From: DATGKK01 sp035294725
Lineage (GTDB): Bacteria > Actinomycetota > Acidimicrobiia > Acidimicrobiales > Bog-793
Direction: 5' to 3'
Assembly: GCA_035294725.1 (NCBI GenBank)
Contig: DATGKK010000110.1
Coordinates: 1 to 15,281, forward strand
Length of the DNA stretch: 15,281 nucleotides
The position numbers and the translations under genes are program-made. Below are positions 5,959 to 12,972 of this stretch, piece after piece. The stretch's first letter is position 1, and the number at the start of each line of letters is the position of its first letter. The notes under the pieces are model-generated. The model worked only from the letters and a program-made list of their open reading frames with translations, did not search any database and had not been told where the DNA came from.

Positions 5959-7115
5959 CCGAGCGCCTCGGTCACCCGTTCCAGCATCCGGGCCGTGCAG
6001 CCTGCCATCTGGACCGGAGGAGCGACGTCGTTGAGGACCCGCTCAGCGATCCGACCGAAGACCTCGGCGAGAACGCCCTCCGCGAGCACGACGGGCTCGC
6101 CCGCATCCCCGGCAGCAGCGACGCCGGGATGGAGCGGGATCTCGCCGACGAGCGGCACGCCGATCGCCTCGGCGAGGCGGGCGCCGCCCCCTCTGCCGAA
6201 CAGCGCGTACTCGGAGCCGTGCTCGCACACGAACGGCGACATGTTCTCGATCACTCCCGCCACCCTCAGGTGGCCCTTCCTCGCCATGTCGGCAGCCCGG
6301 CCGGCCACCTTCTGGGCTGCGAGCGGTGGCGTCGTGACAACGATCACCTCGGTCCGGGGCAGCATGCGGGCGAGACCCATCTGGATGTCGCCGGTACCGG
6401 GTGGGAGATCCACGAGCAGGTAGTCGAGATCGCCCCAGGCCACGTCTTCGAGGAAGTGCTGGACCGCCCGGTTGAGCACCAGCCCGCGCCACATGATCGC
6501 GGTGTCCTCGTCGGCGAGAAAGCCCATGCTCACCACCCGCACGGACCCTCCGCCGGGCAGCTCTCGCTCGAGTGGCACCATCTTCTTGTCGCGGGCTGTG
6601 ATCTCGCCGTCCATGCCGAGGAGCCGGGGAACGGAATGGCCCCACACGTCCGCGTCGAGGATCCCGACCGCCTGGCCCCTCAGGGCGAGCGCGACCGCGA
6701 GGTTCACCGTCACCGACGACTTGCCGACCCCTCCCTTGCCGGATGCGATGGCAATCACCCGGGCGGTCGGCGGGAGGTCCGTCCTGATCTGATCGCGCTC
6801 CTGGGCCTTCAGCCGAGCCCGCGACATGAGCGACGCCCGCTCGGGCTGCGACATCACACCCGTCGTGACCTCGACAGCCGTCACTTCGCGCACGCTCCCG
6901 GCCACCCGTTCGACGTCAGCCCTCAGCTGGGCGCGCAGCGGGCAGGCCGCCGTCGTGAGCGCGATCGCCACCGTGACGCGCCCGTCCGGCTCGGCCGAGA
7001 CCGACCGGAGGATCCCGAGGCTCACGATGTCGTCGCCGAGCTCGGGGTCGATCACACCCCGGAGCGCCTCCCGCACCAAGGAGGCAAGCTGCTCGGTCTG
7101 TGTTGGCTCGTCCAC
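5955..7115 (-). CDS. mrp: Mrp/NBP35-family iron-sulfur carrier ATPase
   Basis: A 386-residue Mrp (ApbC/NBP35-type) protein that delivers Fe-S clusters to apoproteins. The N-terminal MIP18/DUF59 domain (about 8-88) includes Cys58 in TTAACPL. The P-loop GKGGVGKSS is at 126-134, with LDADVWGHS and the Walker B segment LLVDLPPGTGD (about 233-243) following. In most family members a CxxC in the ENMS...C..C...FGxGGG segment holds the bridging cluster. Here the segment reads FVCEHG (295-300), so only Cys297 remains and the second position is Gly300. The GTG start at 7115-7113 has GGGAG a few bases upstream. Divergent erpA supports the Fe-S role. The C-terminal tail after residue 360 carries an extra cysteine (MAGCTARM). 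Confidence 0.93.
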   Translation of the reverse strand: MDEPTQTEQLASLVREALRGVIDPELGDDIVSLGILRSVSAEPDGRVTVAIALTTAACPLRAQLRADVERVAGSVREVTAVEVTTGVMSQPERASLMSRARLKAQERDQIRTDLPPTARVIAIASGKGGVGKSSVTVNLAVALALRGQAVGILDADVWGHSVPRLLGMDGEITARDKKMVPLERELPGGGSVRVVSMGFLADEDTAIMWRGLVLNRAVQHFLEDVAWGDLDYLLVDLPPGTGDIQMGLARMLPRTEVIVVTTPPLAAQKVAGRAADMARKGHLRVAGVIENMSPFVCEHGSEYALFGRGGGARLAEAIGVPLVGEIPLHPGVAAAGDAGEPVVLAEGVLAEVFGRIAERVLNDVAPPVQMAGCTARMLERVTEALG

Positions 7116-7172
7116 GATGCTCCCAGGCTACGGGGCGGCGAGGGAATGCACGCCATGGCCCTCCTGTTGGGA

Positions 7173-7195
7173 CCTGCGGGTAGAATTCCCGCAGG
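7173..7195 (+). promoter_or_regulatory. Perfect inverted repeat over a candidate -10 box upstream of erpA
   Basis: CCTGCGGG (7173-7180) and CCCGCAGG (7188-7195) are exact reverse complements separated by 7 bases. The spacer begins with TAGAAT (7181-7186), a good -10 hexamer. Transcription would start near 7193, giving erpA a leader of about 55 bases. No convincing -35 is visible, which suits an activator- or repressor-controlled promoter. The geometry fits a dimeric regulator; an RNA hairpin is less likely because the likely start lies within the repeat. It sits between mrp and erpA and could control both. Confidence 0.5.
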
Positions 7196-7247
7196 GCTTC
7201 AGCTGCTGAGGCTCGGTGACGGTCGGAGTCGAGGAGGCACCACTGCC

Positions 7248-7613
7248 GTGAGCATCGCAACCCAGTCCGTGCAGATCGGTCGGCGACCGAGCCCGGTCAC
7301 GCTCACCGACGAGGCGACGGCGAAAGTCGCGGCCCTCCTCGCGCAGGAGGGCAACCCGGAGCTGGCGCTCCGCGTCGCGGTGCGGCCTGGCGGCTGCTCC
7401 GGTTACAGCTACGAGATGTTCTTCGACTCCGAGCTCGCCGACGACGACATCGTCCGCACGTTCGGCTCCGTGAAGGTGGTCGTCGACCCGGAGAGCGCCC
7501 AGCTGTTGAAGGGCTCTACCCTCGACTACCGGGACGGGCTGCAGGAGGCCGGCTTCCACATCTCGAACCCGAACGCCACCCGGACCTGCGGTTGCGGTTC
7601 GTCATTCAGCTGA
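7248..7613 (+). CDS. erpA: A-type iron-sulfur cluster carrier (ErpA/HesB/IscA family)
   Basis: A 121-residue A-type carrier that receives Fe-S clusters from the assembly machinery and passes them on. The three ligands are Cys50 (RPGGCSGYSYEM) and Cys114/Cys116 (RTCGCGSSF), in the canonical C-x(n)-CGC arrangement. GSTLDYRDGLQEAGFHISNPNA is also characteristic. The GTG at 7248 is preceded by GAGGAGG (7231-7237) with 10 bases spacing; the frame stays open far upstream, but that stretch lies antisense to mrp and is not coding. ErpA versus IscA/SufA cannot be settled by eye. The ErpA label follows usual actinobacterial annotation. It is divergent from mrp across a shared regulatory region, and ridA follows after 10 bases. 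Confidence 0.93.
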   Translation: MSIATQSVQIGRRPSPVTLTDEATAKVAALLAQEGNPELALRVAVRPGGCSGYSYEMFFDSELADDDIVRTFGSVKVVVDPESAQLLKGSTLDYRDGLQEAGFHISNPNATRTCGCGSSFS

Positions 7614-7623
7614 TCGACCCGAC

Positions 7624-7974
7624 GTGCCCCCGGTAGGGCCCTACTCACCGGTCGTCCGAGCGGGCGACTGGCTCGTGGTCTCCGGACAGCTCGGTCGCGA
7701 TGCCGACGGGCAGTTCGTCCCTGGGGGCGTCGCCGGCCAGACCACCCAGGCGGTCCGCAACATCGCCGAGCTGCTCGAGCAGGAGGGAGCCTCCCTCGCC
7801 GACGTGGTGAAGACGACGGTGCTCCTCGTGGACATTGCCGACTACGCGGCGGTGAACGAGGCGTACGCGGCCGCCTTCGGCGATCACCGCCCGGCGCGCA
7901 GCGCCTTTGCAACGAACGGCCTGCCGCTGGGAGCTCTTGTGGAGATCGAGGCCTGGGCTCACCACCCCGCCTGA
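7624..7974 (+). CDS. ridA: RidA-family enamine/imine deaminase (YjgF/YER057c/UK114)
   Basis: A 116-residue RidA-like protein. RidA hydrolyses reactive enamine/imine intermediates from PLP enzymes to ketoacids and ammonia. The active-site Arg92 (PARSAF) and Glu107 (ALVEIEA) are 15 residues apart, as are Arg105 and Glu120 of E. coli RidA, so the enzyme looks functional. VGPYSPVVRAGDWLVVSGQLG near the N-terminus is the family signature. The GTG at 7624 is the only in-frame start I find. It begins the protein about ten residues later than usual, and there is no strong ribosome site. The gene lies 10 bases after erpA and is probably translated from the same message. A RidA-type gene also sits beside the ArsA-pair locus in M. 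tuberculosis (recall). Confidence 0.9.
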   Translation: MPPVGPYSPVVRAGDWLVVSGQLGRDADGQFVPGGVAGQTTQAVRNIAELLEQEGASLADVVKTTVLLVDIADYAAVNEAYAAAFGDHRPARSAFATNGLPLGALVEIEAWAHHPA

Positions 7975-8014
7975 CTCCTCACCCGGAGGAGGTGCCGGCC
8001 CGCCGCGGCGGCAC
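7975..8014 (+). terminator. Possible tandem hairpins after ridA
   Basis: Just after the ridA stop, CTCCTC (7975-7980) pairs with GAGGAG (7986-7991) over a 5-base loop. GTGCCG (7992-7997) then pairs with CGGCAC (8009-8014) over an 11-base loop. There is no U-run. GC-rich hairpins without U-tracts can terminate transcription in actinobacteria, but such stems also arise by chance at this GC content. Confidence 0.3.
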
Positions 8015-8041
8015 GTCGCGGGTGTGCTAGCAATCGCGACG

Positions 8042-9271
8042 ATGAGGCAGTTGCACCGCTGCCGCCGCCGAAGTGGCCCGATCCACCTCCACGGCCGCCG
8101 CCGGCCGAGTGTCGTGCTCGCCACGGTGGGCGGACTCCTCGCCGCCGTGCTGCTCAGTGCGTGCAGCGGGAACGGAAAGGTCGCCGGCAGCTCTACGACA
8201 ACGACCTCGATCCCGCCCCTACCCCCGGCGGTGATCGCCTACGTGACGCTCGCCGGCGCCGGCAACAACCTCGGCTACGGCGACAGCCTCCTGCCCGTCA
8301 CCGTCGGCGGAGCGAACGGCGGTTCGCCCGTGGGGACGAAGATCCGCGTCGGCACCTACCCCGATGCGGTCGCGATCAACAAGGCCGGAACCATCGCCTA
8401 CGTCGCGAACTACACCTCGAACACCGTCACCCCCGTCGACCTGCGCACCGGCAAGGCGGGCAAGGCGATCCCGGCTGGCATCGGCCCCGCCGACATCGCC
8501 ATCGCTCCTGACGGCAAGACCGCCTACGTGACCGATGACGGTTCGGCCTCGGCGCTCGGCGACACGGTCACGCCGATCGACCTCGCCACCGACACTCCCG
8601 AGACCCCGATCAAGGTCGGCGCCGGTCCCCAGGGGATCGCCATCACCCCCGACGGCAGCACTGCCTACGTCGCCGACGCCGGAGCGATCGTGACCGGCCA
8701 GTCGGGCCCGGTGGGCCACACCGTCACGCCGATCGACCTCGCCACCGGCAAGGCGGAGGCGCCGATCACGGTCGGCAACGCTCCGACGGGGGTGGCCATC
8801 AGCCCCGACGGCAGCACGGTGTTCGTCACGAACCTGAACTCTGGCAGCGTCTCGCCGATCTCGACCGCGTCGGGGATCGCAGGACCCGCAATCGCCGTCC
8901 AGGGCGGCCCACTCTCCCTGGCGGTCGCCGGCGGCTTCGTCTGGGTCGTCGACGGCCCCTCGAGCACCTACCCACACGACAACGTGACCCCGATCTCGCT
9001 CGCCACCGACCGAGCCGGTCCCCCTATCCCGATCCAGAGCGGAGCACAGGACATCGCCATCACCCCGAACGGCACCACGGCGTGGGTGACCTGCCTGACG
9101 GGCCTGCTCGTGCCGATCCACCTCCGCGCGCGCACGGTCGGGGCTCCGATCCACGTCGGGGGCGGCCCGTTCGGGATCGCCATCGCGACCGAGCCGAACG
9201 GCGGCTCCGGCCCGTCGAGCCCGCCTTCCGCCTCGTCGCACCGCCACCGCAAGACGACGAAGAAGGGCTGA
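8042..9271 (+). CDS. Lipoprotein with YVTN/YncE-like seven-bladed beta-propeller
   Basis: A 409-residue predicted lipoprotein. After a long basic leader and a hydrophobic core (24-38), the lipobox LSAC gives acylated Cys41. A Ser/Thr-rich linker leads to roughly 40-residue repeats of the form GPxxIAIxPDGxTAYVxxxxxxxVTPIDLATGKAxxPIxVG. I count six full repeats plus a final GPFGIAIAT strand. This pairs with the N-terminal AVIAYVTLA strand to close a seventh blade (velcro closure). The C-terminus is Pro/Ser-rich and ends in a basic tail. The ATG at 8042 lacks a ribosome site; TAGCAAT at 8028-8034 could serve as a -10 for a leaderless message. Such propellers at the cell surface act as scaffolds or binding modules; no catalytic motif is seen. 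It stands alone, convergent with glnR eight bases away. Confidence 0.85.
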   Translation: MRQLHRCRRRSGPIHLHGRRRPSVVLATVGGLLAAVLLSACSGNGKVAGSSTTTTSIPPLPPAVIAYVTLAGAGNNLGYGDSLLPVTVGGANGGSPVGTKIRVGTYPDAVAINKAGTIAYVANYTSNTVTPVDLRTGKAGKAIPAGIGPADIAIAPDGKTAYVTDDGSASALGDTVTPIDLATDTPETPIKVGAGPQGIAITPDGSTAYVADAGAIVTGQSGPVGHTVTPIDLATGKAEAPITVGNAPTGVAISPDGSTVFVTNLNSGSVSPISTASGIAGPAIAVQGGPLSLAVAGGFVWVVDGPSSTYPHDNVTPISLATDRAGPPIPIQSGAQDIAITPNGTTAWVTCLTGLLVPIHLRARTVGAPIHVGGGPFGIAIATEPNGGSGPSSPPSASSHRHRKTTKKG

Positions 9272-9279
9272 CCGGCGAC

Positions 9280-9963
9280 CTAGCCGGGCACCCAGCGGAC
9301 CGAGCCGAACCGGTAACCGACCGATCGGACCGTCTCAATGAGGTGGGCGTGCTCCTCTCCCAGCTTGGCCCTCAGGCGTCGGATGTGGACGTCGACCGTC
9401 CTCGCGCCCCCGAAGTACTCGTACCCCCACACCCGCGAGAGGAGGATCTCCCGGGTGAAGACCTTGCCGGGGTGTGCGGCGAGAAAGCGGAGCAGCTCGT
9501 ACTCCATGAACGTGAGGTCGAGCGGCCGACCTGCGAGCGCCGCCTGGTAGGTCTCGAGGTTGAGCGCGAGGGGTCCGTAGACGATGAGGTCGTGCTGCTT
9601 TCCGCGCCCGGTCCGGTGGAACAGATGGGCGAGACGGGCTTCCACTTCGGCCACGGACGCCCCGACCACGACGAAGTCGTCGAAGAGGTCCTCGCGCAGC
9701 TCCAGGTCGGCGATCTGGCTCCGATCAATGACGAGCAGCAGTGGGGCAAGAGGGGACTCGCGCTTGCGCAGCGAGCGGCAAAAGGAGTAGCCGCCCTCAC
9801 CCTCGCTGCCGGCTACGACGACCGCGCCCGCCCAGCCGTCCTCAGGCTCGAGCCGGCCTGCCTGGGTGGAGTCGGCGACCGCCCGCCAGGGATAGGCGGC
9901 TGCGTCGAGCACGCCCGTCAGCCACTCGGGCGGAGGGTCAGGGTAGATGAGGAGCGGATCCAA
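9280..9963 (-). CDS. glnR: GlnR-type orphan OmpR-family regulator of nitrogen metabolism
   Basis: A 227-residue protein with a degenerate receiver (about 1-115) and an OmpR/PhoB winged helix (about 125-220). The latter includes LDLTFMEYELLRFLAAHPGK, VWGYEYFGGARTVDVH and VRSVGYRF. The DNA-binding half and EVEARL linker closely resemble Streptomyces GlnR as I remember it, and the gene follows a glutamine synthetase with 45 bases between. Streptomyces GlnR is an orphan regulator whose receiver aspartate (about Asp50) works without phosphorylation. In this protein the equivalent position is Ala51 (VVVAGSEGEG). Phosphorylation at that site is therefore impossible. The start is TTG at 9963-9961, with GAGGA upstream. 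The matching operator lies at 11419-11468. Confidence 0.82.
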   Translation of the reverse strand: MDPLLIYPDPPPEWLTGVLDAAAYPWRAVADSTQAGRLEPEDGWAGAVVVAGSEGEGGYSFCRSLRKRESPLAPLLLVIDRSQIADLELREDLFDDFVVVGASVAEVEARLAHLFHRTGRGKQHDLIVYGPLALNLETYQAALAGRPLDLTFMEYELLRFLAAHPGKVFTREILLSRVWGYEYFGGARTVDVHIRRLRAKLGEEHAHLIETVRSVGYRFGSVRWVPG

Positions 9964-10008
9964 CGGTCAGGTCCTCGCGACCCGGTTCCCGAGCACTCGC
10001 GCCGGCAC

Positions 10009-11358
10009 TCACAGCGCCGGGAGGTAGCGGCTGAGCTCGAAGGGAGTGACCTCCCGCTGGTAGGCGGCCCACTCCGCCTGCTTGTTGCGTAAGAACCACT
10101 CGAACACGTGCTCGCCCAGGGTCTCGGCGACGAGCTCGGACTGCTCCATGACCGCCAGGGCGTCGCTGAGGGAGGCCGGGAGGGGACGGATCCCCTCGGA
10201 GGCGAGCTCCTCGGGCGTGAGCGAGAACAAGTTCGAGGAGGCCTCCGGCGGGAGCTCGGCCTTCGACTCGATGCCGTCGAGACCGGCCGCGAGCACAAGG
10301 GCAAAGGCCAGGTACGGGTTGCAGGCAGGGTCGGGCGCCCGGTACTCGATCCGGGCTGACTCGGCCCGCCCCCGCTTCGCGATCGGCACCCTGACGAGGG
10401 CCGAGCGGTTGTTGTACGCCCACGAGACGTGGACCGGCGCCTCGTAGCCGACGACGAGCCGCTTGTAGGAGTTCACCCACTGGTTCGTGACCGCCGTGAT
10501 CTCCGGCGCGTGCTCGAGGAGCCCGGCGATGAAGTGCCGCGCGAGCTGTGAGAGCCCATGCTCGTCGCCGGGGTCGCTGAAAGCATTGCGGTCCCCCTCG
10601 AACAGTGAGAAGTGGGTGTGCATGCCCGAGCCCTGGACGCCGGAGAGGGGCTTTGGCATGAACGAGGCGTAGACGCCCTCCTCCTGAGCGATCTCCTTCA
10701 CGACGAGGCGAACCGTCATGACGGTGTCGGCCATCGTGAGCGCATCGGTGTAGCGGAGGTCGATCTCGTGCTGGCTCGGGGCGTCCTCGTGCTGGGCGTA
10801 CTCGACGGGAATGCCCATGTCCTCGAGCGTGAGCACCGTCCGCTTGCGCAGGTCAGAGGCAAGGTCGGCGACCGTGAGCTCGAAGTAGGACCCGCCGTCG
10901 AGCGGCTTCGGAGAAGTCGACGGGTTGGCCGAGGCGAAGTAGAAGTACTCGATCTCCGGCGCGGCATAGAACGAGTAGCCGAGCGAGCGGGCGCGCTCGA
11001 GGGCGCGGCGCAGCACCTGGCGGGGGCAGCCCTCGAAGGGCGTGCCGTCGAGGTTCAAGATGTCGCAGAAGACGCGCGCCACCGAGCTCGCCTCGTGGGC
11101 TCCTCGGCCCGTGCGCAGCGGGAGGATCTGGAAGGTCTTCGGGTCGGGCTTCGCGAGCACGTCCGACTCCTGCACCCGGCTGAAGCCGTCGATGGCCGAG
11201 CCGTCGAAGGTCATCCCCTCCTCGAGGGCATTTTCGAGCTCGGCTGGCGTGATGGCGAACGACTTCGGCGTGCCGAGGACGTCGGTGAACCAGAGCTGCA
11301 CGAAGCGCACCCCCCGCTCCTCCACCGTCCTCAACACGTAGTCGCGCTGGCTCTGCAT
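10009..11358 (-). CDS. Glutamine synthetase, GSI-alpha type
   Basis: A 449-residue type I glutamine synthetase (glutamate + NH3 + ATP to glutamine). The beta-grasp N-terminus holds FTDVLGTPKSFAI and the MTFDGSAIDGF loop. Catalytic segments include APEIEYFYF, AQHEDAPSQHEIDLRY, GSGMHTHFSLF, NSYKRLVVGYEAPVHVSW and RIEYRAPDPACNPYLAFA. The ~25-residue insertion seen in GSI-beta (the partner gene has it) is absent. At the adenylylation position Tyr is replaced by Phe378 (NLFSLTPEEL), so GlnE-type AMP addition is not possible. The open frame runs far upstream, but the ATG at 11358 fits the usual GSI N-terminus. It leads a likely two-gene unit with glnR and diverges from the second synthetase across a 168-base regulatory region. 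Actual GS activity is likely but not certain. Confidence 0.93.
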   Translation of the reverse strand: MQSQRDYVLRTVEERGVRFVQLWFTDVLGTPKSFAITPAELENALEEGMTFDGSAIDGFSRVQESDVLAKPDPKTFQILPLRTGRGAHEASSVARVFCDILNLDGTPFEGCPRQVLRRALERARSLGYSFYAAPEIEYFYFASANPSTSPKPLDGGSYFELTVADLASDLRKRTVLTLEDMGIPVEYAQHEDAPSQHEIDLRYTDALTMADTVMTVRLVVKEIAQEEGVYASFMPKPLSGVQGSGMHTHFSLFEGDRNAFSDPGDEHGLSQLARHFIAGLLEHAPEITAVTNQWVNSYKRLVVGYEAPVHVSWAYNNRSALVRVPIAKRGRAESARIEYRAPDPACNPYLAFALVLAAGLDGIESKAELPPEASSNLFSLTPEELASEGIRPLPASLSDALAVMEQSELVAETLGEHVFEWFLRNKQAEWAAYQREVTPFELSRYLPAL

Positions 11359-11418
11359 TCCCCAATGTTCGCAGGTCGCAGCCGGCCAGCCGTCCTCGAG
11401 GCGCACCCCCAGCCAGCT

Positions 11419-11468
11419 GTTCACGCGCCGTTCACGCACGGGCAACGCTCGGGCAACGAGGATCTGAC
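11419..11468. promoter_or_regulatory. GlnR operator: five AC half-sites at 11-bp spacing
   Basis: AC dinucleotides occur at 11423, 11434, 11445, 11456 and 11467, each separated by exactly 9 bases. Half-sites are TTCAC, TTCAC, GCAAC, GCAAC and CTGAC. The first two lie in identical GTTCAC words and the next two in identical GGGCAAC words. Actinobacterial GlnR sites are described as AC-n9-AC or gTnAC-n6-GaAAC arrays with the same 11-bp period. The array lies between the two divergent glutamine synthetase genes, with a GlnR gene two positions away. CTGACA at 11464-11469 could double as a -35 for glnA, but no good -10 follows at the right spacing. Confidence 0.8.
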
Positions 11469-11526
11469 AATCTCGGTGCGGCCTGCGCACGCGCGGGCCC
11501 AACAATGACGCGCACAAGGAGGAGAC

Positions 11527-12951
11527 GTGGAGGACCGGACCGCGGCCGAGGTCGTCGAGCTCGTGAGAGACGAGGGGGTCGAGATCGTCGACTTCCGCTT
11601 TTGTGACCTGCCCGGGCTCATGCAGCACTTCTCGGTGCCGGCCCACGAACTGAGCGAGGAGGGCTTCGTCGACGGGTTCGGCTTCGACGGCTCCTCGATC
11701 CGGGGCTTCCAGGAGATCCAGGAGTCGGACATGCTCCTGCTCCCGGACCCGACGACGGCAGTGCTCGATCCGTTCCGCCAGCACAAGACGCTCAACATCA
11801 ACTGCTTCGTGCACGACCCGGTCACCGGCGAGAGCTACTCGAGAGACCCCCGCTACATCGCCCTCAAGGCCGAGCGGTACCTCGCCACCACCGGCATCGC
11901 CGACACGGCCTACTTCGGGCCGGAAGCCGAGTTCTTCATCTTCGACGACGTCCGCTACTCCCAGGACCAGCGTTCGGCCTTCTACCAGGTCGACTCGATC
12001 GAGGGTGCCTGGAACACGGCGAGGGACGAGCGGCCGAACCTCGGCTACAAGCCCCGGTACAAGGAGGGGTACTTTCCCGTCCCTCCGGCCGACCACTTCC
12101 AGGACCTGCGCTCGGAGATGGTGCTCACGATGGAGCGGCTCGGCATTGAGATCGAGGTCCAGCACCACGAGGTGGGCACCGGCGGTCAGGCGGAGATCGA
12201 CATGCGCTTCGACACCCTCCTGCGTATGGCCGACAAGCTGATGCTCTACAAGTACGTCGTGAAGAACGTGGCCCGGAGCGCTGGCTACACGGCCACGTTC
12301 ATGCCGAAGCCGCTGTTCCAGGACAACGGCTCCGGCATGCACTGCCATCAGTCGCTCTGGCGGGCCGGAGAGCCGCTCTTCTACGCCGAGACGGGATATG
12401 CCGGCCTGTCGGACGTCGGTCGCTGGTACATCGGCGGCCTCCTCCACCACGCGAAAGCCGTCCTTGCCTTCGCGGCCCCCACGACGAACTCCTACAAGCG
12501 GCTCGTCCCCGGCTACGAGGCACCGGTCAACCTCGTCTACTCCCAGCGGAACCGCTCGGCTGCCTGCCGGATCCCGATCTACTCGAAGAGCCCGAAGGCA
12601 AAGCGGGTCGAGTTCCGCTGCCCCGACCCGTCGGCCAACCCGTACATCGCCTTCGCCGCCATGCTGATGGCCGGCCTTGATGGGGTCCAGAACCGGATCG
12701 AGCCTCCGGCGCCCGTCGACAAGGACCTCTACGACCTGCCGCCCGAGGAGCTAGCCCAGGTTCCGCAGGTGCCGGCCTCGCTCGACGAGGCGCTCGCTGC
12801 TCTCGAGGCCGACCAGGATTTCTTGAAGGCGGGCGGCGTCTTCACCGACGACCTCATCGAGACCTGGATCTCCTACAAGCGACTGAACGAGATCGACGCC
12901 GTCCGGCTCCGCCCCCACCCGTGGGAGTTCATGCTCTACTACGACATCTGA
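11527..12951 (+). CDS. glnA: Glutamine synthetase, GSI-beta type (adenylylatable)
   Basis: A 474-residue dodecamer-type glutamine synthetase, the main enzyme of ammonium assimilation. Motifs in order are GFDGSSIRGFQEIQESD, YFGPEAEFFIFDDV, HHEVGTGGQAEID, PLFQDNGSGMHCHQSLW, TTNSYKRLVPGYEAPVN, RNRSAACRIP and EFRCPDPSANPYIAF. Tyr402 in KDLYDLPPEE corresponds to E. coli Tyr397, so control by a GlnE adenylyltransferase is expected. Length and the HFQDLRSEMVL region fit GSI-beta. The GTG start at 11527 has AAGGAGG (11516-11522) just upstream. It is divergent from the GSI-alpha gene and is presumably controlled by GlnR through the shared array. Confidence 0.96.
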   Translation: MEDRTAAEVVELVRDEGVEIVDFRFCDLPGLMQHFSVPAHELSEEGFVDGFGFDGSSIRGFQEIQESDMLLLPDPTTAVLDPFRQHKTLNINCFVHDPVTGESYSRDPRYIALKAERYLATTGIADTAYFGPEAEFFIFDDVRYSQDQRSAFYQVDSIEGAWNTARDERPNLGYKPRYKEGYFPVPPADHFQDLRSEMVLTMERLGIEIEVQHHEVGTGGQAEIDMRFDTLLRMADKLMLYKYVVKNVARSAGYTATFMPKPLFQDNGSGMHCHQSLWRAGEPLFYAETGYAGLSDVGRWYIGGLLHHAKAVLAFAAPTTNSYKRLVPGYEAPVNLVYSQRNRSAACRIPIYSKSPKAKRVEFRCPDPSANPYIAFAAMLMAGLDGVQNRIEPPAPVDKDLYDLPPEELAQVPQVPASLDEALAALEADQDFLKAGGVFTDDLIETWISYKRLNEIDAVRLRPHPWEFMLYYDI

Positions 12952-12972
12952 GCAAGCGGGCCCGGCAGGGCC

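Noticed and set aside
5868..7247. Upstream extension of the erpA frame
   Set aside because: It runs antisense through mrp, and a GTG with GAGGAGG spacing sits exactly where A-type carriers normally begin.
11359..12450. Upstream extension of the GSI-alpha reading frame to an 813-residue protein
   Set aside because: The extension is antisense to glnA, rich in Arg/Val/Glu/Asp without motifs, and the normal synthetase N-terminus begins at the ATG at 11358.
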